This document shows, piece after piece, positions 54,016-64,000 of a stretch of DNA of 64,000 nt. The stretch spans positions 162,351,401 to 162,415,400 of the forward strand of contig NC_133158.1 of NCBI RefSeq assembly GCF_040802235.1, in the 5' to 3' direction. The notes below the pieces were generated by a model, which saw only the letters and a program-made list of their open reading frames with translations, ran no database searches and had not been told where the DNA came from. The stretch's first letter is position 1. Each line of letters begins with the position of its first letter. The position numbers and the translations under genes were made by a program. Source of the DNA: Manis javanica. Taxonomy: Eukaryota > Chordata > Mammalia > Pholidota > Manidae.

Positions 54016-57009
54016 CTAAATTACTAAGTTACTCATGTCAGGTGTTATTAGATAACCAAAGACCTACTTCACCAGACTCTGCTGAAGATGAGAGAAAATA
54101 TATATAAAATACAAAGGGCTGGCACCTGAGCCACTAGGTCCTGGTAATCATAACATCCACAGCTTAGATAGGATGGGATTTGCTTGTCGAAGTTGAACAA
54201 TACCTGACCGTTTTGTTTTCTTTTTTAAGTGGGAGAAAAGGACATGCTTTTCATCATGGCTAAGTATTTCAGAAGCCCCTTCCCTTCCAGGAGTTTGGGT
54301 CCAAGAGGAGATCTTGCAGGGGCTGCGGGCTGGGCTGGGTTGGGCACCCAGGAGCCCTAGGATGTCTGCTGCCCCTAAGATTTAATTAGCCTTTGTTTAA
54401 GCTGGTCTGTTTAGACACTCCCCACTGACAGCTGAGACAGCTCCAACGTGATTTGTCCTCCCACGTTGCTGCCCCTTATCCGCTTTTGATGGGCATGGGT
54501 TTTTCTTTTTAAGCTTTGTATCCTGTGGGAATAAGTCAGCCATTGCCCGGGGGATTTGATTTGTTCTAAGAACAGAGAAGAGGGGTGGGGGGTCAGGAAG
54601 GGTGATTGCCTAAAACTGAAGGAGAGGAAATAAGGGAAGAAGTACTGTTGGGAGGGGACTGGGTGACAAACAAGGGTCGCTTGTTTCCTTATGACACAAA
54701 ACATAACTTCTGATAACAGGCTTCCCCAGGACCCAAGCACTCATTCTGCGACCTCCCGGGTGGTAAAGCCAGCCCCCTTGGCTAGACCAGGAGCAGTGAT
54801 GTCTGGGACAGGGATTTGGCTTGTCCTGGGATGCCAGACGAGAAAGGGCCTTTCAGAGGTCATTCGATACTGTCCCCTAGCTTGGGCACACACCACTGCT
54901 TAACCCGCTTCATCAGGGTCTGCTGGGGGAACTGCCGGCGAGGGGGCTCCTGATGCTATTCAAGTGCGCAGGAAAGCAGGTGCCTGTGGGGCCCAACGTG
55001 AACCCGGGACAAACTGGGGTGGACAGGCAGGGCTGCCTCACCCACACCATGAGCTCTGGAGTCCACCCTGGAAATGAAGCCCAGACAAAGCCAAGGGCAA
55101 GGGGGATGTATGGCCACCTACCAGTCCCCTCCTAACAGTAAGTCTCACCAAAAGGACCACCTGAAAGTCTGCAAACAGGCTGGAGCCCAGGCCAGCTGGC
55201 TATAAAGAAACATTTCTATTAAAAATGAACAACCTTCAACACTTCGGCCTTGTCAGCAGATTTCCCAGAAAGACATGCGCCAATAGATGAAGACAGCTTT
55301 GCAGCACTCTGGCAAGGGACTGTCGCTTCAGAAGCCATGATCCAGCTCCCTTGACAGCTTAGCGACCCCAGCCGGCCCTGCTACAGGGGGAGCAGTGACA
55401 CAGAAACCTGGGTTCCTATAGGCTGTGGGAGGAGGCATGCCACAGGGAAGTCTCAAGGTTCCCTTGCCCCATGCAAGTGACCTGTCCTGGGCATAACAGA
55501 CTATTCCCACTAAATGGACCCATCTCTTGGCAGTGGCCCAGTATGAACCACAAATAGTGGGATTCAACTTGGCTGCCAAGAATTTGCAACATGCATTAAA
55601 GCTCCCACATCCACAAAACACCCGCTCCAGTGAGCAGGGGGGATGACCAGCCTCTGCTCTCTACACACTTGTCCACCCAGCCCTAGGAGGCCCTCTACTT
55701 ATGGACCCAACTCCCAGAGGGCTGGGACTGAATCTCACTGTCTCTGTGGTTCCAGGACCAAGTCATAAGAGGGGTGGCCTTATCCACGGCAATTCTACCT
55801 GCAAAGGCCAGAGCCAGGGTTGACCTAGGTCTGACTTGAAAGCCTGTCTTAAATTTGGGGGTGAGCAGGGTGAGAGGGAAACTGCAAAACCAGATAGTGA
55901 CCAGATGTTTTCTATACATGATGTGAATTCCTAAAAGATGCAAATGGACTGTTCCTCCTCGAGTTTGATTTTAAAGTGGGCTTTGCCCTTTGAAGTTTCC
56001 TGGGATAATAAGAAGGTTCTCAGCCTCTGGTACCTGTGTTAAATAGGTGAGCGGATGGGCAGGGCAGGGAAGGTAACAGAGAAACAGAAAACGTGCCAAG
56101 GGCCAGGTACTGTGCTGGAACTTTCTGTAATGTTTCACTTGACCTGCTAGCTTTGGAGCTGGTAAAAATTAGGCTTAGTTAAGGTACCAGCTCAAGCCAC
56201 ACAAGGTTTAGAGGTTGAGCCATCACTTAAATCTATTTTTCTGGCTGAAAGTCCACTAGCTGCCCATCGAGCCAGGCTGGGTGAGTGAGTATGCTTCTCT
56301 CCTGATGCATTCCTAGGGGCTGGCAATTATCTAAACTTAGCACATTTGAGGGGAAAAGCCAGTGCACTCTAACAGCAGATTAAAACTAAATTAATAAGGC
56401 CTTAAAAGGTGCATGAGTAATTAGAGACATAACAGCTGTTAAAAGTAGCTTCTCCAGACCAGCGTTGCCACAGCACGGCCTTTGAGAGCATGAGAGAGTG
56501 CAGCTCCAATGCCATGAAGAAGCTGACCGCAAATGATACCACAATTCTTAGCACAAACAAAAGGATAACATGTGAAGACTCATCTTGACATGTCATTTTT
56601 TAAATTCCTTAAACATTCCAGAAGCTGTCCAGGGCCAATTTTAAAACAAGAAACCGTTAGGGAGCTCAAGGCCCCATGAGGCCGAGGTACTGGATGGGGA
56701 GAAGGGAAATGGGGCAGAGAGGGTCACAGTGTTCACATGGATATGCACTCGGTCAGTCTAGGGCCCTAGCACCAGGGGCAGCCCAAGGCTGGGCTGGACC
56801 CAAGCTCTGCCATGGAGCAGCTTGGGCCTGGAGGGAAGGCAGACATGTAAACTGGCATTGACACTACCTGTATTCTGTGCTGGAATGTGTGATGTGCACC
56901 CCATCCTGCCTAGAGGGTCAAGGAAGGCTTCCTGGTGGAAGTAACAGCACCACTGCCAGTATCACCATCACCACCATCACCCCAGCAACATGTACTGAAT
57001 ACTCTGTGC

Positions 57010-57190
57010 TGGGCAGGGTACTGAACACGCATTAGTCTATCAAGTTGATTCCTCAAACCGCCTGGAGCAGTTTGCACTTCAGCTCATTTTACAGGTGTGG
57101 AGATTGAGGCTTTAAGGTCACCCAGCCATGAAGTGTGGAGAGATTTGATTCTAAGCCTATGCCCTTGGCTACTGTGCTCAGCAGGTCATT
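57010..57190 (-). repeat. MIR SINE fragment
   Basis: 'tcctcaaaccgcctggagca', 'tcattttacaggtgtggaga', 'ttgaggctttaaggtcaccc', 'gagatttgattctaagccta'. Confidence 0.7.
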
Positions 57191-58589
57191 GATGTAAGCT
57201 GATGCTTATGTAAGCACTGGGATTTTGCAGCACAGTTTTGTGCAAGGCAACAACATATAGCATTTACAGGTTCCACACCCGCTCACCAGCCTCGGCAGCT
57301 GGAAGTAGATGCAGGGAAGGTGCGGACCCTACTCTCCAGAGCTCACAGTCAGAGAAGACAAGCAGACAGAGAATTCCAGCAGAAGGTCAAGAGCTGGGTA
57401 GAGGCAGCTGATGGTAAGGGAAGACAGCTCATCAGCCTCTCTGAAGTGGGGATGGAGGTCCATGTAGGAAGGCTTCCTGGAGGAGGTAATGCTGGAAGTA
57501 ATGCTGGGATTGACACCAAAAACACAGTAAGTTAGGTCAGGAATTAGAACTTGGAACAGAGGACCAGGGGCTCCCTGGGCTGAGGGAACAGCCTGGACAG
57601 AGCACTCAGGGGCTGCAGGAGTGAGGCTTCTAAAAGGGCTCTGCTGGCTGGACTCTCTTGGCACTGCCCTCCCCATGGTGCTGGGTCCTGCACCTCCAGC
57701 CCCAGAATTCACCAGGGAGGTCACTCACACCTCTCTTCTTCCTCATCTTTGTAGCTCCAACAAGCCAAGCCTGGTGCAAAGGAAAATCCAGATGTTTGCT
57801 TACCTGGCAGGCAGACTGGCTCTGCTCCTTGGGCCAGCGCAAGGAACCAGCCTACTATGGAGCCGCCGGGGGCAGGGGTGGAATAAGGGAGGGGCTGTTC
57901 TGCCAGAGAGTGCTCAGGGGGCCTCTGTAGGGCAGAGCCCATCCAAGGCCTCATCACTTTCATGGGTACTTGGGCCTCTATTTTTTTTTATCTTTCAAGA
58001 TGGACAAAAACATACAGCTCCCAGATGAGAAGAGATGCTGATGTGGTAACCAGGGAGAGGGAGCAGTTCAAGAGCTCTTCAAGAGTCCTGGGGGCTGGGA
58101 TCCTTTTACTCATTGCAGGATACCAGTGTCCCCCTTAGAATCTATGGCAGAGAAAAGGCACAGTAACAGTTGTTGAATGAATGGCAGAAAACATTCTAGG
58201 GGTACTCCTTGTAATTTTTCAGGCAATGCGCACCCTTTTTATATTAAGGCAAAATATCCCAGGCAATGTGGCTGTTCATCCTTCCATAGATCAGCCTTAT
58301 AGAAGCAGGCTAGCCACCGCAGTGATGTTGGCCCCCAGTTTCTGAGTCCTAGAGTGTACCCAGCATTAGTCATCATGCCCAGGGCTGCAGAGCCAGGAAG
58401 ATACTGAGTCATGGATTAGATCCTCTTCTGCTGGACTGAGCCCATGGCTGGCCCACAGACACGCTGTGCTGCTATGGATGCTGTGGCTGTTGAATAGCAG
58501 CTGGCAGGCTGTGGGTTGGGTGTGGCTGAACCACCAGATAAGGGTTTGCCTGCTTTAGCTGGGCATTCAGGAGGGACCCAGTGACAGCC

Positions 58590-58740
58590 TTGCTAGAGGC
58601 AGGCCTGAGTTGCAATCCATCCCTACCTCTTTCTAACCAGGTGAGCCAACCTTCTGAGCCTCCCCGTCTTCATCTGCAAAATGGGGCCTGTCACAGAACA
58701 GAGACAACAGGATGAGATGAAACAAGTGTTGCAAGGACCT
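58590..58740 (+). repeat. MIR SINE fragment
   Basis: 'ctgagttgcaatccatccct', 'acctctttctaaccaggtga', 'gccaaccttctgagcctccc', 'cgtcttcatctgcaaaatgg'. A reverse MIR follows at 59020-59160 ('ttaccacaaagtaggtaatg', 'cacagacaagtaaaggcaca'). Confidence 0.7.
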
Positions 58741-60964
58741 ATTTCAGGGTTGGAAACCTGAAGTATTCAGGGAGCAGTGGTTCCCCTCTGCTCTTGGCCT
58801 CATCCAGCCTGTTCTCTGGGGATGTGGAGAGCCCTGTGCCCTTTCAGACCAGCCCTCACTCATGTAACACCAGCTCTTCTCTGCATGGCCAGGTGCCCCA
58901 TCACACGTTACCAGAGTTTGTCTTCTGGGGAACAGTTCACAAGGTGAGAGGATTAGCAGTAACCGCTCACAGTGATGGAGCAGTTGACTGCAGGCTTCCC
59001 TGCACCTAATCCTTACCACAAAGTAGGTAATGCTTACTTTGAAATTACCCCTATTTCACAGACAAGTAAAGGCACAGAGAGGTGAAGTAACTTGGTTAAG
59101 GCCAACCAGTTTGTCAAAACATCTTTGGGGTTCCAAAGCTGAACTGGTGTGACTCAGCCAGATGGCTAGGAGCTGCCTAAGAGGGAGCTGGACTGCGGAC
59201 AAGCAATAGCTCCCTTCATTTTCTTCACATAGCATATAGGAAGGATTTTGGCATCTTCATGATAGACTTGTGAGGATTAAAATAATTGATGCATGAGAAG
59301 TGTTAAAACTGCTAGCACACGGGCAATACCCAACATGAGCTATTACTAAATGGCAAGTGGGTCCTGCAGTGATATGATCAATGACTAAGATTTATATTGT
59401 TTGAGGTTCTGCTATTTTTATTTAACACTCATCTGACAAACACACTAGAGCCCACTGTGCTAAGCACTAGAGATACAAAGGTGTGGGCCCCACTGTCGAG
59501 AATCTCAAATGTATTAGCAAGCATCGTAGGCACCTGAGGAGCAGCAGCTGCAGACAGGGGCAGTGAGGCAGAGAGGGCGGGGTGGGCTGGGGGGTCAGGA
59601 CAGCATTGAAGGAGCAGTTAAACCTTAGCCGGTCTTGATCAATAGGTCATTCTCTGAGGCAGAGGGCGCCAGGGATTTATCCTAGGGAAGTGAGAAGAGA
59701 GTTGCAAGGGAGGGTGGCAAACAAAGGTGCCTGCAAATGGTGGGATGGGCTGGAGCACAAGGTGTGAGGTAGGGAACAGGGCTGGAGAGGCAGGTGTGGC
59801 CATGCCCTGGAGATCCCAGTGCCATCTGGCCTTTACCTGTCAGCTGTGGAGAGCCTTGGGGGTTCTGAGCTGGGGAGATTCCCCATTTTAGGATGTGAAA
59901 GATGGGCTGAGGTGTTAGGGGTGATGGAAAGGAGAGCCATGTGAATGAATCCATGGAAAGGGCCAAGCCTGGCACTCTAAAAGTATAAGAGATGTTAATT
60001 GTTATTAGTATTATTATTATTATAGGCAAGAGGTATTCAGAGCTGTGGGGATGGGGAAAGAGATGTTAAGAAGGAGAATCTATGGAACTTATTGACTGAC
60101 TGCCTGTAAACGCTTCTCATTTACCTTCACTGGTCTGTCTCGGTCTATAGGACGAATAAGCCAGTCATCCTAACCACCTGTGTGTGTCTGGCCCTCAGGA
60201 GCACCGGCAGGAGCCAGCCCGTTCTGCAAACTACACGAAGTCAGGAGTCGGAGAGGAAGTTGAATTCAAGGGCTATGATTAACCAGTAGTGTGACTCTGG
60301 CAGAGCCTCTGAGTCCCTGTCTGTAAAATAGGAGAGTGGTATGTCCTCTCTAGCATTGCTGGGGGGTTAAATAATGTAGGGACAATTTCAGGCCAGGGCC
60401 TGCCATGCAGCAGCTCTCAGATGGTGGCTATACTGAAGTGGGTTGTTGAGGATTATTACCACACAGTTACAAACAAATACCTTTGTAAAATGGATTTGGT
60501 TTTTCACTTTTAAAATACTTTTCCTGGAATATAATCCCTTAAGTGGGATCCCTGAGTCAGAGTTAAGATGATTTTTCTGACTCACTGTACATTGTCAGAT
60601 GAAAGATTTTTCCCCTTCATCTTCTGAGGGCAGGGCCTATTCTGTCGTAAAGGTGTCCGACGGGGGTTTTGTACCCCAGGTTCTCCTCCATCTTCACCTC
60701 TGCGTCCTCATGCCCACCTTGTGTGTTCAGGTCATCCCAGAGTACCCCCATGCTGTCTGTGGCCCCTCAGGTCAGGAGAAAAGGCAGTAGGAAGGACTCA
60801 TTAACATCCCTGTGTTAAAGACAGACAGCACTCTACGGAAATTGCTTATTAGAGGAGCCACTAGGGAAATCTTTGGATATTTAACCAAAATAAATGTGCT
60901 CTAATGGTGAACTAGCAGGCAGCATGACAGAGGTGGGGGGTCCCTCTTTAGAAGACAAAGGGTG

Positions 60965-61020
60965 CTGTGTGTGTGTGTGTGTGTGTGCACGTGCACGTGC
61001 ATGTGCATGTGTATGTGCTC
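60965..61020. repeat. (TG)n plus TGCACG/TGCATG alternating tract
   Basis: About twelve TG units followed by GTGCACGTGCACGTGCATGT and more TG-type steps. Purines and pyrimidines alternate almost without fault for over 50 bases, and the middle is a near-palindrome (gtgcacgtgcac). Confidence 0.9.
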
Positions 61021-61869
61021 ATGTCCTAGCACAACTCAATTTATGCAACAAGGACAGACACGAAAATGCTTCCCAGGGAGGGAATTAATGCAAATCAGGC
61101 AAGTCCTGCTCTCAGAGGAGTTTTCAATAAACTCCAAGTCAAATATGAATAAATCCCTGCGCCCATATGAAATGTTAGCAATAGCACCCAGGCTGCAGGG
61201 CTGGTTTCCAGAGGAGGCTTCCATGGAGCAAGGGGACCCTGATGGCGGTTAGAAGCTTACCGCCTCTGGAGGCCTGGAGCAGAGGATGAGGGGGCTTCCT
61301 GCCCCACTCACCTCTTTTGGTTCCAAACCCTGTGGGGGGTTGGCTCTGAGGGCCTAGAGATCCTGAGGGGCGGTAAACCAGGGAAAAGGAGGTTCCTTCG
61401 CTGAGCTCACTCCTAGGAAGTGGCTTCAATGACTGCTCAGACCCATCTGTTCAGGATTTGTGGAGGCAGGTATGGGGCTGAAGGTGAAGTCCTGGGCCAC
61501 CACTCCTGGCACACTCAGGCTTTCCCTCAGGATCCCCTGTCCCCTGCACACCCGCACACCAGCCTCCTGAGCAGGGCCTGTTTTGGGGTGGTAGGGGCCC
61601 AGGGAAACAGTTCGCGCCCTGCCGCCAGGCCCTGCTCCAGGCCTTGCCCACCTTCTCCCACCCCCGGTGAGTCCTGTGGGCTCTGCCGCTACACAAGATT
61701 CATCAGAAACAAAACCCAGCCCTGACAGACCAGCAAGGTTTAGCGGGAGGAAAATGTTCCACTCTGCTGGGTACTCACTGTATGCCAGGCACTGTGGTAA
61801 CAGTGTGGCATGCACACAGCACACTGAGCTTTCTAAAGCATCTTCCACCCTACACTCTTCCAGAACCTT

Positions 61870-62260
61870 GCCGTGTCCCCAGTGCGATGTGGAGTCCTTC
61901 CACCAAACACAGGCAGGCCTTTGTGACTGCTTCAGCCAACAGAATATGGCAAAATGGTGGCTCTATGACTTCAGAGGCTAACAGATCATAAAAATGTCAC
62001 ATGCTTCTGCCTTGTCCCCTTGGCCTCACATTCCTGCTGCGAGGAAGCTCAAGCTGCAGTACAGAGTGAGTGTGAAGGAACCATCTGGAAAGCAACTCCT
62101 CCAGCTCCCCGCTGATGTGACATGCAGCTGGGACCAACCACCCCCTCTGGGCCCCGCCCCAACTGCAAATTCCTGAACAAAATGAACAACTGTTATTATT
62201 TTGGAGTATGGGGCCACTAGGTTTTGGAGTGGTTTGTTATGTAGCAATAGAAAATTAAAA
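61870..62260 (+). repeat. MLT1-type LTR
   Basis: 'tgactgcttcagccaacaga', 'atatggcaaaatggtggctc', 'cttgtccccttggcctcaca', 'aaattcctgaacaaaatgaa', and the MLT1 end 'gccactaggttttggagtgg' 'tttgttatgtagcaatagaa'. Confidence 0.7.
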
Positions 62261-62689
62261 TAATTCATTCCCCCCTTTAACTTTCACAATAATCCCATCA
62301 GTGTACTACCAATGGCTCCTTTTTACAAATGAACTTTCCCCAAGGAAACCAGCTGGAGGGTGGGCCCAGGAATCAAATCCAGGTCCATCTCAAAGCCAAA
62401 GCTCTTAACTGCTCTGTCGTACCCCACACCTGTCCAGTGCCCACACTACTGGTATCAGTCACTCAGACTTTTAGCTGCAATCCTAGCAGGCTGTTCCATG
62501 CTCGGTGTCCCAGGCAGGCCCCACCCACAGGACTGGACCACATCTCTCCACTTTCATTCCTTCCCTGACCTGGGCATGCTTATCCGGGCACCCAGCGCAG
62601 GCTCATTGCAGTGAATCATTCATTACGAGAACATCACAGAAACTTGGGTGTGGGCCAGCTCACTTCCTCATTTTTCTTTCTCTCTTTCT

Positions 62690-62845
62690 TACTAGTTATC
62701 AAAATCCTGGTTGTTGAACCAGCAGCAGCAGCAGCATCTGAGAACTTGCCAGAAAAACAAGTTCTCAGGCCCCAGTCCAGACCTTCTGAATTGAAGCTCT
62801 GCGGGGTAGGGCAAGCTCAAGTTTAAGAACGACTGCTCTAAGCAT
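62690..62845 (-). repeat. MER5-type hAT DNA transposon with a (CAG)5-like run
   Basis: 'gcatctgagaacttgccaga', 'ccagtccagaccttctgaat', 'caagtttaagaacgactgct'. The last is the inverted terminal end of MER5 elements. A short (AGC)n lies at 62718-62735. Confidence 0.65.
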
Positions 62846-63359
62846 GGATGTGGTTCTTAATCCATGTTCTGTGGACTCTGAAGGTCTTAGCTTGTTTTTA
62901 GATGCAAGTGACAGAAACCAGTTCAAATGGCTTAAATGGTAAGAAAGGGAAGGCACTGGCTCTTTCCCAGTATATGAAAAGTCTCAGAATGGTGGTAGTG
63001 CCAGGAGCTCCAATGTTGAGTTTCTCTCTTTCTCTCTCTCATTTCTGCTTTTCTACTGGCTTTATCTTTTCCTTCTGTTGGATTTCTCTATGCCAAAATG
63101 ACACCCATTTTCCAGATGTGAAAACAGAGGCTATGATGGGTCCAACCATTTAAGGTCACTCTGTCAGTTAGGTAATAGAGGAGGATGCAAAACCAGATGT
63201 CTGACTCCAGTAACCAGGGCCCCTCCACACCCCCTGCCTTGTCCATCCTGTCCGTGTTCACCTCTAGATTGCCATGAGGCTCCCTCAAGGAGCTGAGGTG
63301 CTGGCCCCCAGCAGACCTCCATGGAAGACCTTGGAGAGCTTTATAAATAGACTAGTTAG

Positions 63360-63485
63360 AATCCTTTCTCTGCCACCAGCTGGCTAGGTGACCTCGGCCT
63401 GAAAAGTTTCTTCACCTATCTGAGCGTCAGATTCCCATCTATAAAATGGGCATAAGGATATTTACTGAGCCAACAGTCATGGGGA
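63360..63485 (+). repeat. MIR SINE fragment
   Basis: 'tttctctgccaccagctggc', 'taggtgacctcggcctgaaa', 'cttcacctatctgagcgtca', 'cccatctataaaatgggcat'. 63486-64000 shows nothing recognised. Confidence 0.85.
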
Positions 63486-64000
63486 CAACAAGAGAGAAAG
63501 TGCTAAAATCACTTGGTGCAAGTATGGCACCTTCTACACGTTCTTTTCCTTTGCTCCTGCCTAATGAAAACCCCAGCCTAACAAACAGTGTTATTCTTGA
63601 AAGCACCTTTGTGAATTTTATTTGGGTTGCTTTAATCCTTGTTTTTGTAATCCTCAAAAGCATGCTGCTGACACCGACTGCAGAGGTCAGAGAACTAAGA
63701 CGTGAAAGAGACTCTGTGTTTCCACCCTGGGAAGGATCCAGCCAAACGCAGGCTCCCTGATTTGGGTGGGGCAACTCGCAGGAGGCTCCCAAACCCATTG
63801 GCATTCTCGGCTGTGCAGCCCAGAGAGTTAATTCCACCATTGCTATTCTGTTTTTAAAAATAAGAAAAAAAAAAATCTCTTCAGTGAGGTAAGGATAGGA
63901 TCAGAATGCTGGCGAGAGTTTAAACCACAGAGTTAACAGCAGTTTGGTGGATTTCACGCCATGTATAAGTGGCTGCCTGGATGGAAGTAAGGAAGTCAGG

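Larger units (their letters stand above)
49452..64000 (-). other. RBP1: RBP1 intron 2 (partial)
   Basis: Everything above exon 3 should be intron 2, which is also long in other mammals. No match to exon 2 (LSTFRNY, DFQVG core) was found on the minus strand. It contains only old repeats, listed separately. Between them (50166-51639, 52231-52679, 54016-57009, 59161-60964, 61021-61869) I see no gene, RNA or well-preserved element. Confidence 0.8.

Noticed and set aside
49452..64000. RBP1 exons 1-2
   Set aside because: No match to the exon 2 core on the minus strand; the long intron 2 continues past the window.
1..64000. CRISPR arrays, operons, tRNA or rRNA genes
   Set aside because: The DNA is mammalian; no spacer-repeat arrays and no tRNA cloverleaf sequence were noticed. 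The tandem repeats found are microsatellites, a minisatellite and the L1 promoter units.

Overview
The window is nuclear DNA of a placental mammal. It holds two neighbouring paralogous genes for cellular retinol-binding proteins, both on the minus strand. RBP2 (CRBP-II) is represented by coding exon 1 at 7164-7236, with its TATA box and enterocyte-type promoter motifs just upstream. RBP1 (CRBP-I) is represented by its last two coding exons, at 49350-49451 and 47546-47599. Exon lengths (73, 102 and 51 coding bp plus stop) and intron phases are those of the intracellular lipid-binding protein family. The head of RBP2 facing the tail of RBP1 across about 40 kb agrees with the known RBP2-RBP1 neighbourhood on human 3q23. 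The remaining RBP2 exons lie before base 1 and RBP1 exons 1-2 after base 64000; I searched by eye and did not find them.

Region by region: 1-7163 is RBP2 intron 1 with old L2, MIR and MLT1 repeats. 7237-7420 is the RBP2 promoter. 7421-47370 is intergenic and dominated by mobile elements. These include a 6,988-bp ERV-L-like provirus (9394-16381, minus strand, paired LTRs, 5-bp target duplication) whose integrase region is split by a later 1,040-bp solo LTR (10962-12001) with its own 6-bp flanking repeats. Next come old L1 and MER5 debris. Then comes a full-length, young, 8,488-bp LINE-1 (22345-30832, minus strand) bounded by a perfect 15-bp target duplication. Last are AT-rich sequence, MLT1 LTRs and a short Tigger-type DNA transposon (43640-44088). 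47371-64000 is the 3' end, intron 3 and part of intron 2 of RBP1.

The most unusual object is that LINE-1. Beyond ORF2 and an (A)/(GAAA)-type internal tail it carries about 1.8 kb not typical of L1. On the same strand this holds a decayed retroviral Env transmembrane-subunit segment, then LTR-like sequence ending at an AATAAA and the final poly-A tail. Since the 15-bp target duplication encloses L1 and module together, the chimera was copied in as one unit. This is what a 3' transduction of an env-LTR segment would look like, or an L1 subfamily that has adopted such a tail, in the way SVA elements carry an env/LTR-derived SINE-R.

Organism: I see no lineage-specific tRNA- or 7SL-derived SINEs (no Alu, B1/B2, carnivore, ruminant or equine SINE), only ancient MIR and L2. 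Together with the L1 type this would fit a SINE-poor lineage such as pangolins. That is an inference from memory of repeat types, not a proof. Repeat names are by eye; family-level names (MIR, L2, MLT1, MER5, Tigger) are more reliable than boundaries, which may be off by tens of bases.
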